From NCBI GenBank assembly GCA_025345505.1, contig JANVCC010000040.1, positions 10,446,023 to 10,510,022 on the forward strand: a DNA stretch of 64,000 nt. Direction: 5' to 3'. Shown one piece after another: positions 24,601-37,100 of the stretch. Below the pieces are notes generated by a model. It saw only the letters and a list, made by a program, of their open reading frames with translations, made no database searches and was not told the DNA's origin. A program made the translations under genes and the position numbers. How positions within the stretch are numbered: the first letter of the stretch is position 1; every line of letters begins with the position of its first letter. The stretch is from Todiramphus chloris collaris. Its lineage: Eukaryota; Chordata; Aves; Coraciiformes; Alcedinidae.

Positions 24601-26690
24601 AATATTTTATGCTAAAAAGCTATAATGATGATTGTACATTTTTTTTAAGTATTATTCACTGTTAGTTTTTAGACTACAAGAACTAGTGTAGATACTAAGC
24701 TGACAAATGTGGTTTATTATCTACACCAGCTTCCAGAGAGGACAAACCAACTTCAGTTTCCCTTTTCCCAAAGGCAAGAGGATGGAGTACTCCAGCAGAT
24801 GAGAAGCGTGGCTCATCCCTCCAGACCAGCACAACTACAGCCAAGGCCAGCTATTCCCCACTGTTAGGGCACTGTTATGAGACAGCAACTGAGACACACG
24901 TACAACTGCTGTGACCAGAAGGAGCTGGAAGCTGGGTTCTCGGAGTGCAGCATGGTGCTCACAGCGTGCCCAGGGCACGCTTCTGGGTGCGGCAAAGCTG
25001 CTCCTGTCACGTCCCACTCCCCTGGCACTCGCAGGCATTTCATTTATATTCCCCAGAAACGAGAGCAGGAGTCATCTCCGCCTCTTCCGTGTAACTCAGT
25101 TTACTGATAATTACCTTTATTTCTCCCGTGCTGTTGTTTCCATGTCTTTGTTATTGGATTGCTTTGGGGGAGCTGGTTCAATGCAACATTTGACACCTGG
25201 GTTTAGAGTGCTCTGTGCGAGCATCAAAAACCCGACCTTTTGTACACTCTTGTCCAGCTTCTTTTCCCAATTCCTGGAAATCCTTAATCAAATTAACATC
25301 TCATGGAGGCATCTCCAGATCAGTTCATAGTGATTTCTGTGCTTCTTTTATTATGCAAAATATTTAACCCACAATGCTGTTATCACGATGCAAACTGAGC
25401 TGGACAAGAAAAAGAATCCACACGACAAGACCTGGCTTGAGAATACAAGATAGAATTTCAGAAGACTTTGAGAAATCCTGTGCAATTGCTCCCTGAATTA
25501 GAAACTATGCTTCAAATGAGCTCTGGAGTCAGGCAGGATGATCTCCTACCACCAAACTTCCCCTAAAGCTGATGAAACCCAAGGGTGTTTAAAGAAATGC
25601 ATTAATCAGCGTGTACACACACAGGACAGTGCCCATGAGTGAAGCTGCTCTTTGCAGGACCAAGGGCAATTTAAAAGAATCCTGTTGTTAGAAGTCTCCA
25701 GCTCATTTTGCAGGTGGCAGAGTCTCAGCAAAGGTCAGCCTGAGCAACTGCCCAAAGTGAGGCCATGTCTGAGTGCAGTTCTCAAGCTGAATGAGGAGGG
25801 GCAGTGGCATTATTTTTGACAGAAATTATATGGGTCTTGTTGCCCTGAAGTCAGAATTAAGAATTTGACATGCTATAGTCACAGCAGACCCATGTAAGAG
25901 AATATAATTTCCTTTCTGGAGGACAACTACAGTGTACCTGCAGCTGGGTCAAAGTCACTTGACTTCAGCTTGTGGGGGCCAATCTCAAGCAATGAATCCC
26001 TAGCTCCCTTTCCTTTACTTCTCAACACAAACCTTTCAGCCAGCTAGATGATGAATAGCATAGATACTCACGCTCTGTACCATCCCAGAGTATCATCATC
26101 TATTTGTTATGAGAAATATCAATTTTTCTATATGGCAAAACAAAAAAGTGCAGCGGACTGACAGCTCTCCCTCTCCTCTTTGCTAGCAGCATGAGTCAAG
26201 CACTATTAAAGACCTGAACACTTCCAATACTAAGTTTAATTCTTTATTTCCCATTGGCAAGGTACCCAGGAAGCTCCAAAGCCTGTGAAGAACAGTCACC
26301 AGACATTAGGATTTAGTTCCTAATTTTTCTTAAGTGCTCTCACAATGAGCTGGTGTATAAACATGACGCAGCCCTTACAGACTTTCTGCTCTTGGAAGCA
26401 AACTAGCAGTTCTCACCTTTACACCTGCTTCCTTCAGGCAATGCTGACCACCCCATCTCCCACCATCCCCATTTGCTGCATGGTGGTCTTGGCCAGACAC
26501 AGACCAGAAACCCAGCAAAGCAACCAGACACCAAACTTCCTGGCTGTTTGCATCTTTCTAGCTCAGATCTGTTCTGCCCTATGCACAGGTCTACATAAAG
26601 CTTGCTGCTCCATCCTTCCTCCTCCTATTTTGAGCAGATGGCTCATGTGAAGCACAGCAGGGTCAGCTACAAAAATCATCATTACAAGCA

Positions 26691-26750
26691 GTGTGGGACT
26701 TGATGATCTTAAAAGTCTCTTGAACTAAAACAACTCTATGATTCCATAAG
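26691..26750 (+). mobile_element. CR1 LINE 3'-end stub
   Basis: A roughly 60-bp match to the very 3' end of CR1 in the plus orientation: GGGACTTGATGATCTTAAAA, a few divergent bases, then ACTCTATGATTCCATAAG in place of the terminal octamer repeats. Nothing upstream is recognisably CR1, so it is an extremely truncated or decayed insertion. It is the only copy here on the plus strand. Confidence 0.75.
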
Positions 26751-28774
26751 CACAGCAATTTCACACCCAGAGTCCAAGTCCATCTTCATTTGCACTGCAG
26801 TGATGTGCTGCAGCACTTCATCCGCCCAAACCTTAATGAGGCACCACGTGCCCAAACCACTGACTACCTTTTAGTTTCTTAGAAAGGGGTCCAGCCTCTG
26901 CACATGCTGCTTAGAGCTGAGCCATTCCATAAAGGACCTGGTATACCCCACTATACTCTCTTCTCATATAAATCCCCCATTAGTACAAGGAGAAGCTAAG
27001 AGAGAAAAGCAACTCCATTGGGGCTGGAGGACTCTGTAAGTTCACCCCATGCATTTCAGAGAGCAGATCACACAGAGTGACCACAGCCCTTCCACCAGAG
27101 CAGCAGAGGGGTATGCTGCAGCTCTGAAGGTGGGAAAGCACGCTGCCAGAATGAATGCTTGCAAGTTTTTCAAGCAAAATATAGAGAATCAAACCCTCAG
27201 AGATGGATTTTTAAAGAGAGATTTCTCTTCTCATGTTTTCTTTTCCTCAGAATATTCTTACACAGCTACAGACTACTTGTAACTGTGGTTACACATTTGC
27301 TTTGAATTATTACCGATCTGGTAACAGTGATACTCGTTGCTTTAGTTGTGTTCTCAAACAGTAAAATACATCCTATGGCTCTACTTCAACAGACAGACCT
27401 TGAACACAGAAGGTTTAAAAAAACTTCTCCAAGCACTCTGGGAATGCTGGGTTTTCAATGCCACAAAAATTCCTCTTAAGTTATGGAGACATTTCCCAAG
27501 ACTATTTCAGTCATGAGAATGGGATTATATTGCTTTGTAAGATCACTTCAAACTGTGTGTATTCTCCAAGTTCAGGAATACTACAGGTGACTGCTTCTAC
27601 TGACAACAAATCTAGGGCCTAAGGAAAAAGAAAAACACTATTATATAGGAGAGGAAGTACATTTTTAAATGATCAGCTCATTGCTCAAATCTCCACCACA
27701 AGAGAGACTCTGTAATCACAGAAGCAGAAGGGATGAGGGAATGGTCTTGTTCCTGGGCCAGTGGCAGCACCAGTGCCTACCTGGTAACTCCAAAGAGACA
27801 CAGTGCTCAGCAGGGGAAGAAATATGATGGTCGGTCATTTGGATCCTGTGAGGAGGCATTAATACTAGCAGCCAGCACTACTAGGTACTTGAGTAGATGC
27901 TCTATAACAAACCTTATTAATCTTGAAGCTCAGTTCGCACTTTGTCTTGCAGGTGTTAATAAAGGAAAAAAATTCCTTATCTCTCTTTCCCGAGAGGTAC
28001 ATGAAAGTCGAAGTGACATAACAGTAGGACTTCTTATGGAATGGATTAGAATTGAATAGATTTTGGACAACATCAATGGGAAATGCCAGGTATGACCCAT
28101 CCGACTCCCACAGCTCAGCTACAGGTTCACCAACTTGAGCGTCTCCCCTGAGCTCATCGCCTCAGAGAAGCAGAAGCTGACAGGGGTGTTCTTGCTTATC
28201 CAAATATTGAAGTATTAACACTATTGAAGTCCCTGGTAAAGGCTTCATGTAATTAGCTATGTTTTTTTCCTGAGGGACACATGGACTGGATCCATCTACT
28301 CCATCCCTTTCTGGTAGCAGCATTTTCCTTGTTCCCCTACATCATTAAGCAAGAAAGGACAGCAGTGATGAATAGCTTTTAATACTTGTCTGCATTGGCT
28401 ACGGAGAAGTCATTGTCAGCTAAAATAATTGGCAACTGTCTCTATTCCTGACAGGGCTCTCTCTCCAGAACATTTTAATCTTACTGTGGTCCTTGGCACA
28501 TGCTGCTAAGCTCTTGTCCTGGCTTTTCACTTGGGATATATCTAATTATTATTATGCTTACTTACGGTGTCCCTGAAGGAAGATGTGCAGACTTTAATAG
28601 CAACGTACCAAAAAAGTAATTGTAAAGCTCTATAAAGTAGATCAGATCTTTGCAATAACCCTGATTTTTGGGACAGAATGGACATAGAATTAACTTCACT
28701 GGACTTCTCTGCCAGAATCCCAGAACATGGAGCTGAGACACAAACCTGAGGCCACCTGCCTGAAGGCTACCAAA

Positions 28775-28805
28775 CCCCACAGGGGGCACAACCCCGCCCC
28801 ACCCC
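28775..28805 (-). other. possible G-quadruplex motif (minus strand)
   Basis: Four C4 runs on the plus strand (28775-28778, 28792-28795, 28797-28800, 28802-28805) give four G4 runs on minus. Two loops are a single base, but the third is 13 bases and itself contains a C-run that could pair with G. Folding is plausible but weakly supported. Confidence 0.35.
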
Positions 28806-30302
28806 GTGGGACCATCAAGAGGTAAAACTGTTTCATCTCCCCAGCAACAACCCAGCAGGTCTTGGAATCACCCTTTAGTCTTTGTGACAAAGAGGAACCT
28901 GTTAAAGCCTCCCCTTTTGACTGCTCTCATCCTTGCCAGAGTGCTCAGTTTTACACAGTACCACACTGCAACCTTAGATCAGCAAAACATAAAGCACCCG
29001 GGCAGATCAAGTCCTTGAGCCACTTCCAAACACCTTCAATGGGAAACACATCCATAATACCCGAGTTTATCCAGGAAATGCACGTAAAGAGGGGAAGAGT
29101 CTGAGCCTTACAGATTATTTCTTGCTGACGCTAAAACACTTTTGACTCACCCCTGATTTGTAATTAATCAGTGAAACATTAAAGCTCACTGTAGGTCTGA
29201 TAACGTTTAAAGTAAGCTTCTGAACAGAAGATAAAAGATATGATCCCCAATTGCTTTGTAGATGAAGCAGAGGGCTCCATGCCCAAATATCCATCTGTTT
29301 GATGGAGATCCAAGGACATCCTCCATCAAAGGTACCCCACCAGCTAACTGGAACTTCCCTTATTACTAAGGTTGGGATCCTTAAATTCAAGTGCTAGAGC
29401 CCAGTGGTGGTCCCAAATATTTGTCTTGTCTTGGCAAAGGCAGTAGTGGGCAGGAACCTGCACTCCAGTGGGCAAGACCCATGGCTTATCAAAATCCCCC
29501 CGAGGGCTCTCAGCCCCCGTACCCCACACTGCTACACTGCTTTGGAGATCACAAAAGCAAGTCAAGATGCTCCTTCCCTAAAATGAAATTCGACATAAAT
29601 AGCTATCTGGTTCTTTGTCAGCAGCTCCTCACTTCCTCCTGCCCAGGGGCAAAGCCATAAATAAGTTTCATGCTCTCAGGAAATGTGACAGTTATTATTC
29701 AATAACTGAATTACAGGCTTATTCTTGGAAAGGAATAACGGTGGGCAGGGAAGGGAAGGGACAGTAGCATTTCACTTCACAGGAATCAAAATGCCTCAAA
29801 GAAATATTAAATCTGTGATAGGAAACACTGGTGAGCGCTTTGTACTTCGGCAACTTTTGCTCATTTTGATGTTATTGCTTTCAACTTTTAAAGGTGTTTG
29901 TGATGTACAGAATACAGAATAGCAAACGCATTAAAAATGCATTTCCTTGTCACGTTGTGCCTTCCTAACGCGCTAGGAGTTGTGGCAATCGGGAAGGCTG
30001 GGATCTGGTGGGAGGGTGGGGAGAGCAGGTGCCTACCGGTGCCGTGTCCCACACCACCTGCACCTGCCTTGGTGGATGCCAACGTTCAGAGCTAAAAAAT
30101 TCACTTCAAATGTAAGACTTTGAGGTGGGGAGCCTGGAGCTCACCACGGGGCGAGGCATCCAGGAACAGCTGTGGGCTGGAGGGACAGCGCGGAGAGTCG
30201 AGGCTTTGTCTTTGAAAGACAAACCTGGAAAGCCGACAAACACGGGAGAGGAGCTGTGACTGTCATCATGGCACACAAATATCCGGGTTTCTCTTGTCAG
30301 AC

Positions 30303-30473
30303 CCGACTTCTGTCTGAACGTATCCAGGCAACGGGAGTCCTGGGTGCAGTAAGAGCCGGTCAGCCCGGGGCAGAGCCACGCGCCTCGGAGCACAGACGGA
30401 GCCGCACGCCGAGGCAGGCAGCCTCTGCCCCACGGCACGCCTCTGCGCCCGCCAAACACCCCGACTCGCTCCG
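30303..30473. promoter_or_regulatory. CpG cluster, possible small CpG island
   Basis: About 19 CpG dinucleotides lie in 171 bp, 16 of them between 30356 and 30473, whereas neighbouring kilobases have only occasional CpG. Such clusters often mark unmethylated promoters or enhancers in vertebrates. Open frames cross it on both strands (30172-30498 plus; 30106-30504 and 30266-30508 minus), which fits stop-poor GC-rich DNA. No TATA box or recognisable first exon was identified. It is shorter than the usual 200-bp island threshold, so the call is tentative. Confidence 0.4.
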
Positions 30474-30499
30474 TGTCTGCAGGGTTGGGTATGTTTAGG

Positions 30500-33400
30500 T
30501 TCATCCATCGGGAAAAATCTGTTCTGTGTTTACATCTCCCTCAGAGGAACACCACCTTATGCTACAATAATCCTCTGCTGGCCTGCTCAGCAAAACCTTG
30601 GCTTCTCCAGGTGCCCGAACCAGGTTCTCTAATCCTGCCCACATCCCCTAGACAATCAAAGCCTATCTGTAGTGAGAGGGGCTGGGAAACACGGACACCT
30701 GCACCCCACGTCCCACTGGCCCCCAGCCATGCAAGGATCTGCAGTAGCAGTTAACAGGCCAACAACAGGAGCTAAAAGCACACAATATTGGAGACATTCC
30801 TTTGGCAGAAATGATTAGGAAGGTGTTGTTGATCCCTCCAAAGCAAGGGCTTGTCCTGGGAGCCCTTTAACAAAGTCCTTTCCACCCCTCCTAGCTGCAG
30901 GCAGATACGCTGGGCAGGCAGCGTGTACCCGCTGAGGGAAACAACGTGGCGTTTGAACTCCCGAGGAAGATGTGATCCCCTAGGCTCTCATTTCAGTTCC
31001 AATTAACAATAGAGTTCACAGCTTCTACAGCATCTTTGTAATAAGTCAAGCTGCTTGGGAAGAAATGGGCCGTGCTAAAGCTGTTATTACCCATACAAAG
31101 AAATGATCCAGCATCAATGAAATTGATAGCAAATTTGCTTATGCACAGAAAATTATCCTTGCTTTAGGTCAGAGAATAGCAACAGGTCTAAAACTACACG
31201 CTATTAGTTGTTGTGAAATAATCATTATGGGGAGAAGGTCTAGTAAGGCACTGCTGATAATGGGGAGGTACACGTCTCCCCTGGACTAAACAGACTCATT
31301 TAGACAGAACAGCCTGAGAGAGAGTAGGAAATGAAAGGTGTCGTACATTCTGAGGAGTACTGCCCTAGGACTGCGTGCTAATTAGCAATTTGGAATTGCA
31401 GTGAATCAAACTATATCAAACAACGCTTTTTTCTTCCATCAAAGACTGTCCTTTTGCAAAAGCAGTGGCTTTCCAATAATTAGTTAGTATACGTTTCTCT
31501 CTTCATCCAGTTTTCTCCTCCTCGTTCATTTTGTGCTTTTCATTTAGTTCTTCCCTTTTTTGGACTTTTTAAACTCCTTTATAATTGCTTTCAGAAGCAG
31601 CGGAGCCTAAGGCATGATTTACAGCTCTCTCCATTTAAGCACAAAGACTTCCATAGGAATGTATACTAACACAAAATAAATTTTTCAAAAAAGGAAAGCA
31701 AGAAAAAAGTGAGGAAAAAAAAAAATCAGAATAACTACTTTACAAAAGAAAGGCAGGAAAAAAGCATTGTGCTTTACCTCCAGTGGTGTCACAGAATTTA
31801 ACTGAGTCTATAAGCATGTAGGGCACAAAAGGGCAGGGGACCTGTGCCCTGAGTAAGCCAGGTGAATGTTGTCTTGAGTCACAATTCACCATCTATGTCA
31901 CGATGTATCTGACACATGCACAAGGGACCACCAAGTTTCAAGTCAGTTCCAAGTCCTCAAGCTTGCCAGGAATACTCAAATTCCAGGTAACCCTTACAGC
32001 CCTTCTGAAAAGAGACCTGATCACAGGTTTGTGCAGGGATTTAGCTTCCCAAAGCTGCAGTGGGTAACCCCTACCCCCCGGCAGAATACATACCTACCTC
32101 TGCCACACCGTGGGGCTCGCCCTTTCCAGGTATATTTTTATAGGGTTTTTACAAGTGCATTTCAAGCTTGACTACATAGCCCTGTTTTCAAAGTGAAATA
32201 AAGAAGCAGAATCCTTTTAACATGGAAACCTCACAAATTGTTCTGTCCTTTTCAAATGGGAAAGTAACTAAAATAACCGTAGTGCCTGAGACACGTGGAA
32301 GCATTCTGAAGTGTCAGGAGCCTTTTTGAGCATTATCAGGTACATTTTCCCTGAGCTGCACATTCTCCTCTGCTGCCAGCTCAGCTGACTCCGCCAAAGA
32401 CTGACTTCTGTGGAGCTGGGAGTTGTAGAAAATAACCCCCACTTTGGCACTCCCTGCCTCCCCGGGAGTCAGACCCAGCTCCCCCATGACAGCATCACTG
32501 GGGAGCAGCTCTTGCTCCCCTGGGGCATTGAAAGCCACCCCCGAGGAGCCAGAGCAGGAGTAGATGTCACATCTGCTCCCATTCATAGCAACCTGTGTGG
32601 TGCCTACCTGCATATTCCCATTACTGTGAACAATGCTGAAGAGCTTTTAGTGGAAACAGAGAGAATTATTGATGATAACAGTAAAATTATTTTATCTACA
32701 CCAGCCAGACACAGCCTGTATAGTCTATCAGGTACATTTAGCCTTCCACAGAGATTAAGCCATTTTCATTAGAAATAGCATCTAGAGCATTATGAAGTTG
32801 GAAACATCATCTTGAATTGATCTGCCGTGATAAGAAAAATGCTTTCTTCACATTTGCCTCTTTAACTCTACTAATTTAGCAGAAAGAGAGTTTCACAGGT
32901 AGTCCTGAAGTCACTAGATGTGCTTTGCACGCTGCCCAGGTCCCCAGGGCAGGAGAGGGACAAGCTGTTCCTCCCAGAGCAGGTGCAGATGCAGACCTAC
33001 CACGCTTTTCCTTCAGAGAGGCGGCGAGCACGCTCCGTGCCATGCTCGCCGTTCCCAGACAAATTCCAATAACAAAAAAGTCACAACATCAGAAGAGAAC
33101 TGCCTCCTTGGTCGCAAGGGAGATAAAGCAGAGAGGAGCAGCAGCAGTGTAAATCAATGTGATCAGTTTGACAGAGACATTACAAACAGCAAGTCCCGAG
33201 TTGCAGTGCAGAGGCAAATGGAGTACAGCGGCCAGGATAAAATAAGCAAAACATCCTGGGAATTGAATTTTTTTTTTTTAACAAGTTGAAATGAATTAAC
33301 TTCATTTTCCCTAGGGACTGTTTTTGTGCAGTTTTTGTGCCCCCCCTCCAGAAGACATCCTTTCCCAAGCCTGCTTTCTTTGGAGATGCTGCTTCTCACC

Positions 33401-33693
33401 TGGTGTGACAGGTTTTGTGCTATAGTGAGCACATCCTCCAAAGGTGCTGCTTTGAGCAAAAGAAAACGTTAGTAACTTGGCTCATTGCAAAAGTTTAAAT
33501 ATCTGATGAGTCTAGCTTTGAGTCCGATCCTGCTGACCCTCCACCCTCCTGAGAGCCTGATCTCCCAGCCATGCTCCCAGAGAAGACAGTGTCAAAACCT
33601 CCAGGGCCCCACTGCTCCTGCCCTCCCATGGGGCTCAGCTCTCTCACAGGCCCTTCTCTGGAATAAATGACAGATGCTGGCCAGAAGGCAAAG
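30500..33693. other. non-coding DNA, no gene recognised
   Basis: The segment at about 30990-31260 is AT-rich with two adjacent palindromes (31114-31139). An A-rich tract lies at about 31680-31727. A 33000-33055 patch has about eight CpG. At 32314-32772 both strands are open (99 codons minus, 120 codons plus). The minus frame has protein-like composition but no domain I can name, and it was not accepted as a gene. Confidence 0.5.
31114..31139. repeat. two adjacent AT-rich palindromes
   Basis: TCAATGAAATTGA (31114-31126, 5-bp arms around GAA) is followed after one base by AGCAAATTTGCT (31128-31139), a perfect 12-bp palindrome. They lie in an AT-rich block without repeats. The symmetry is certain; binding of a dimeric factor is only inferred. 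Confidence 0.8.
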
Positions 33694-33765
33694 TATAGCT
33701 GAGGAATATAGCAGCCTTCAAGCAGCTCCTATAGCTGCGGAATATAGCAACCTTCAGGCAGATAA
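33694..33765. repeat. 36-bp tandem duplication, two copies
   Basis: The unit beginning TATAGCTGAGGAATATAGCA (33694-33729) is repeated immediately at 33730-33765 with three internal substitutions and a divergent final few bases. This is a local tandem duplication. The chance minus-strand frame across it shows the same repeat twice. It is not a known microsatellite class. Confidence 0.9.
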
Positions 33766-34092
33766 ACATGGGGAGTCCTGAACAATGGTTCAGTGGGCTG
33801 ACGCACAGCAGTAAGGGAGATCTGGCTAATATCAGCACAACATTAAATGCCTCAAGCCATTTGGGCAAAAGTGTTAGCATTTAGAGTTCAAAATGACTGC
33901 AAAATATGTAATTTTAATTTTTCGTAATAAAAATTAACTTCTGGGAAATGATTTTATTTTCTAGAAACTTCATCTTCTCTTAAGAAATTCCTCAAATGAG
34001 AAATTCCCAGCCAGCTCTCCCAAAGTGCTGTTATTCCATAACACCTTGGTGAGGCTCTTTGTACAGCCACGAGGGCACCAGCTTCACAATGA

Positions 34093-34133
34093 AATGTAAA
34101 TCATGCCTTCCTAATGTAAATCATGCCTTTCCT
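34093..34133. repeat. 20-bp tandem duplication, two copies
   Basis: AATGTAAATCATGCCTTCCT at 34093-34112 is repeated at 34113-34133 with one extra T. The near identity suggests a recent slippage or duplication event. Confidence 0.9.
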
Positions 34134-37100
34134 AAATTCATTCATCACCCCTTCGGGATGCAGAGTGCCATGTTTCCAGCAGCAGCGGCGTGCTGCCCTC
34201 TCCATCAGCTGGGAGCTAACCAAGCAGAATGCCAAAGCCAGACAGAGGGAGAGCAGCGCTGGGCGTGAAGCAGACGAGCACGGAGAGCGTAACCTGCCAT
34301 GGCAAATATCAATTTACAGCTGGTTGGAAATGCGTTAGTTCATCTGTGCTACGGTTCTGTATCTGGCCTGGGAAGAAGCTGTGGAGCTTGGCCTGGAATT
34401 CTCCTCAGTGAGCTGAGGATGTTCAGGTGTGGCTCTCAGCAGCAGCACTATTAAAGACTCCTGTCGCTTTGGATGCTGAAATGCTTCTTCAGAGCTCTTA
34501 ACTAAAATCTTTAAGGTAAGTCTGGGCTGTAAAAGGAGCAATTGAACATTGGTAAGAGACTTTACAGTCATGAGGAGCACTGGAGTAGAAATCATACAAA
34601 GAGCAGCAGTTTTAGCAGAATACACGCACATGTAAAAGGACATAGGTGATAAGGACAGGGGCATATTTTTGGGATTTCAGAAGTTTAAGACATCCAGGAC
34701 AAATAAAAAAGATGAAAAGACAATAACATCTAACGTTTAAGCACTTTGCTAGTGCCTGTGAGTCATCCAGGTTCTTTCTACTGAAGGAGAGGAAAAGCAA
34801 GTGATTCATCTCCTGCTAATATAGGTGCCCACAGGAGGTGGGATGGAGACTTGCACGGAGCTGTCTCTCTTCCAGGGAACACCAAGAGAAGCTGCCTCAC
34901 TAGTCCAGCCACAGCTCAGGACTTCTGTATGTCTAATTTATGTAAGATTATTTATGCAGAATTAATTCACACAGCTAACCCTAGTCTTTGCAACTTATTA
35001 TTGAACAGCATGAGGAACCAGTAATAAAATGAATTATCAAAGAACAGGGCAATTAAAAATCTGTCTATGTTTGAGGGGAACTGGGAAAAGTTTAGCAGAC
35101 TTCCTTCTGCCCCTGAAGGGTAGATCCAGAAGGCAGGGAGTCAAAAGTCTTGGTTTTGACAGCATCTACTTCTAAAGCACCATGTATTTTGACAGCTTTT
35201 GATCTAAATTCAGTAGCAGAGATCAAAACTCAAGCTTCAGTAGAGCGCTATGAAAAAGACCCTATGTGATGAGAGGGACACACTCAGAAACAAGGTTGAT
35301 TTAGTCATGGCCTAAAGGTTCAAATTCCATGCATACCCCTGAACTCCGCAGGGTATTCACAGCAAAATGCTTTCTTGCTCCTTCTTTTACTCCCATGAAC
35401 TGGAACACAGCTGGACTAATTCTTGGATTGACATTAGTAGGTTTACTCCTGAACTACACCTTTAAGGTACAGCTCACCAGCTTGCTGGCCCTTGGCCAGG
35501 ATCTAGGTGACAAGAGGTTAAATCCTGGGGCCAGTCAAGCAGAACCAGATTCATGCCCATCTTCCACAGCACTGCTGCTTGCTCTGCCCACAGGCCTGCT
35601 CTGCCTTTTATACATCTCACCATTTTCCAGAATTTTTCTATTTCATCCCAACACAAAATTGATTGGAATGCTAAAACCTTGCTGCTCTCTTTTCATCCAG
35701 CCACTCCTGTATACTACATACTGCACCCTGACCCCTTCCCTCACAGCGGTGGATGTTGCCAAATTAAAACCACACACAGCTGCTGCTAATAATATTAATT
35801 ACTGTTGCTGATGGTAAAAGTAACAAGAAGATGATTAAAATGTATACACTGCTCAGTGTTCCTTTGAATTGCCTTTAGGACAGTGATTTGCATTCCTGTT
35901 TAGCAGAGATGGCAGCAGAGCGAGTTCCTATGTAATACAGGCAAAGAAAGGTGCATAAGACTTAGTGGCTTGCAGTGAGAATAAGGTAAATACCCATCAC
36001 ATTCAGCACCTGTGGCAGATTAAAAGTGACTGCACAGGGGGAACAAACAATAAATGAATAAAACACCAGAGAAATTCAAGCTCTTACTTTCCAGACTTGA
36101 GCTCAAATGTTCAGATCACTCCCTACCTTCCTTTCCTTCCCCTTTGCCCCCATAAGCCAGCAGCTTAACTCTTTGAGCAATTTTGTTCAGGAGATCTTGG
36201 TTTAATATTGGCTTAGTACCATCCTATACAAGGAATGGTTTGCAAATGAAAGGAGAGAGCTCCTTCACCTTCTGCAGTTGTTCTTAGGATCCAACCATAA
36301 CTTCAGGTACAATATAAAGCAGCAAGTTCTGTTTGGACATGACATTGAAAAATCTTAACAGAGTAAAAGCCAACAAATCCCCCCAAAACCCCAAACTCGT
36401 AAACCAGAGGGTTTATTTCCTTGATAAACAGAGTAAAATTAATAAACGGTATAGCTTGAAAAGAATGCAACTGTTTCATGCTTTGCCATCACATCCTTGC
36501 CATACTCACTCAGTTGAGGAGTAATAAAAAAGACAGAATAGCTGTATCAGTAAGGGAAGATATGTGTTTTGAAATCTCAAATGGTTCTGGTCTAAAATAG
36601 ATCATTCTTATTTCCTAATTCCCTTGATTTGTTTGGGATTTATCTGGGACAGTACAAAAGCAGGGAGTAGAGCTCAGCTTGTTCACACTGTAAAAATGAA
36701 TAGGGCATCTCCTTGGTCCCCGAAGCACCAACACCTCTAACTTGCCAGCACCTGCCAATGACTTGGAACACATTTCCTTACAGAAACATTTTTAAACAAA
36801 AACAGATGATATTTGCCTCTGGAAGACACAAATAAATTGGGGCTTTTTAGAGGTATTTTTTGAATTAGGGTGAGGAGAATTCCTAGTCACTTGCCAGCGG
36901 GCATTTATTGATGGATGGTCTGAAACTCTGAGGAACCTTCTATTTTATCTTTTGAAGGATCTCTTTCAGCAATCAGAATCAACCTTTAGAAATGTACTTT
37001 TAACATTAATTAATTCACAGCAAACTCTGCTTGGTGCAGTGCCCTGGCAAGAAGTGATCTCAATGTACAACACAAATAGCCCAGCAGCACCGTTACCCCA

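Larger units (their letters stand above)
24601..30302. other. non-coding DNA, no gene recognised (apart from the CR1 stub at 26.7 kb)
   Basis: Mostly AT-rich sequence. The longest frame is 139 codons (24911-25330, plus), with another of 108 codons at 27733-28059; neither shows a recognisable domain. A C-run cluster at 28775-28805 gives a G-rich minus strand. The segment at 28680-29100 is moderately GC-rich and open in several frames, without recognisable content. Confidence 0.55.

Noticed and set aside
32314-32613. 99-codon minus frame with protein-like composition (contains KVGVIFYNSQ)
   Set aside because: The motif loosely recalls adhesion-GPCR GAIN-type strands, but no cysteine pattern, GPS site or neighbouring exon was found, and the opposite strand is open too. 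No family can be supported.
35329-35811. 160-codon plus frame with hydrophobic stretches
   Set aside because: The stretches look like membrane segments, but there is no recognised family. The hydrophobic runs come from CT-rich DNA and the frame shows no conserved motif.
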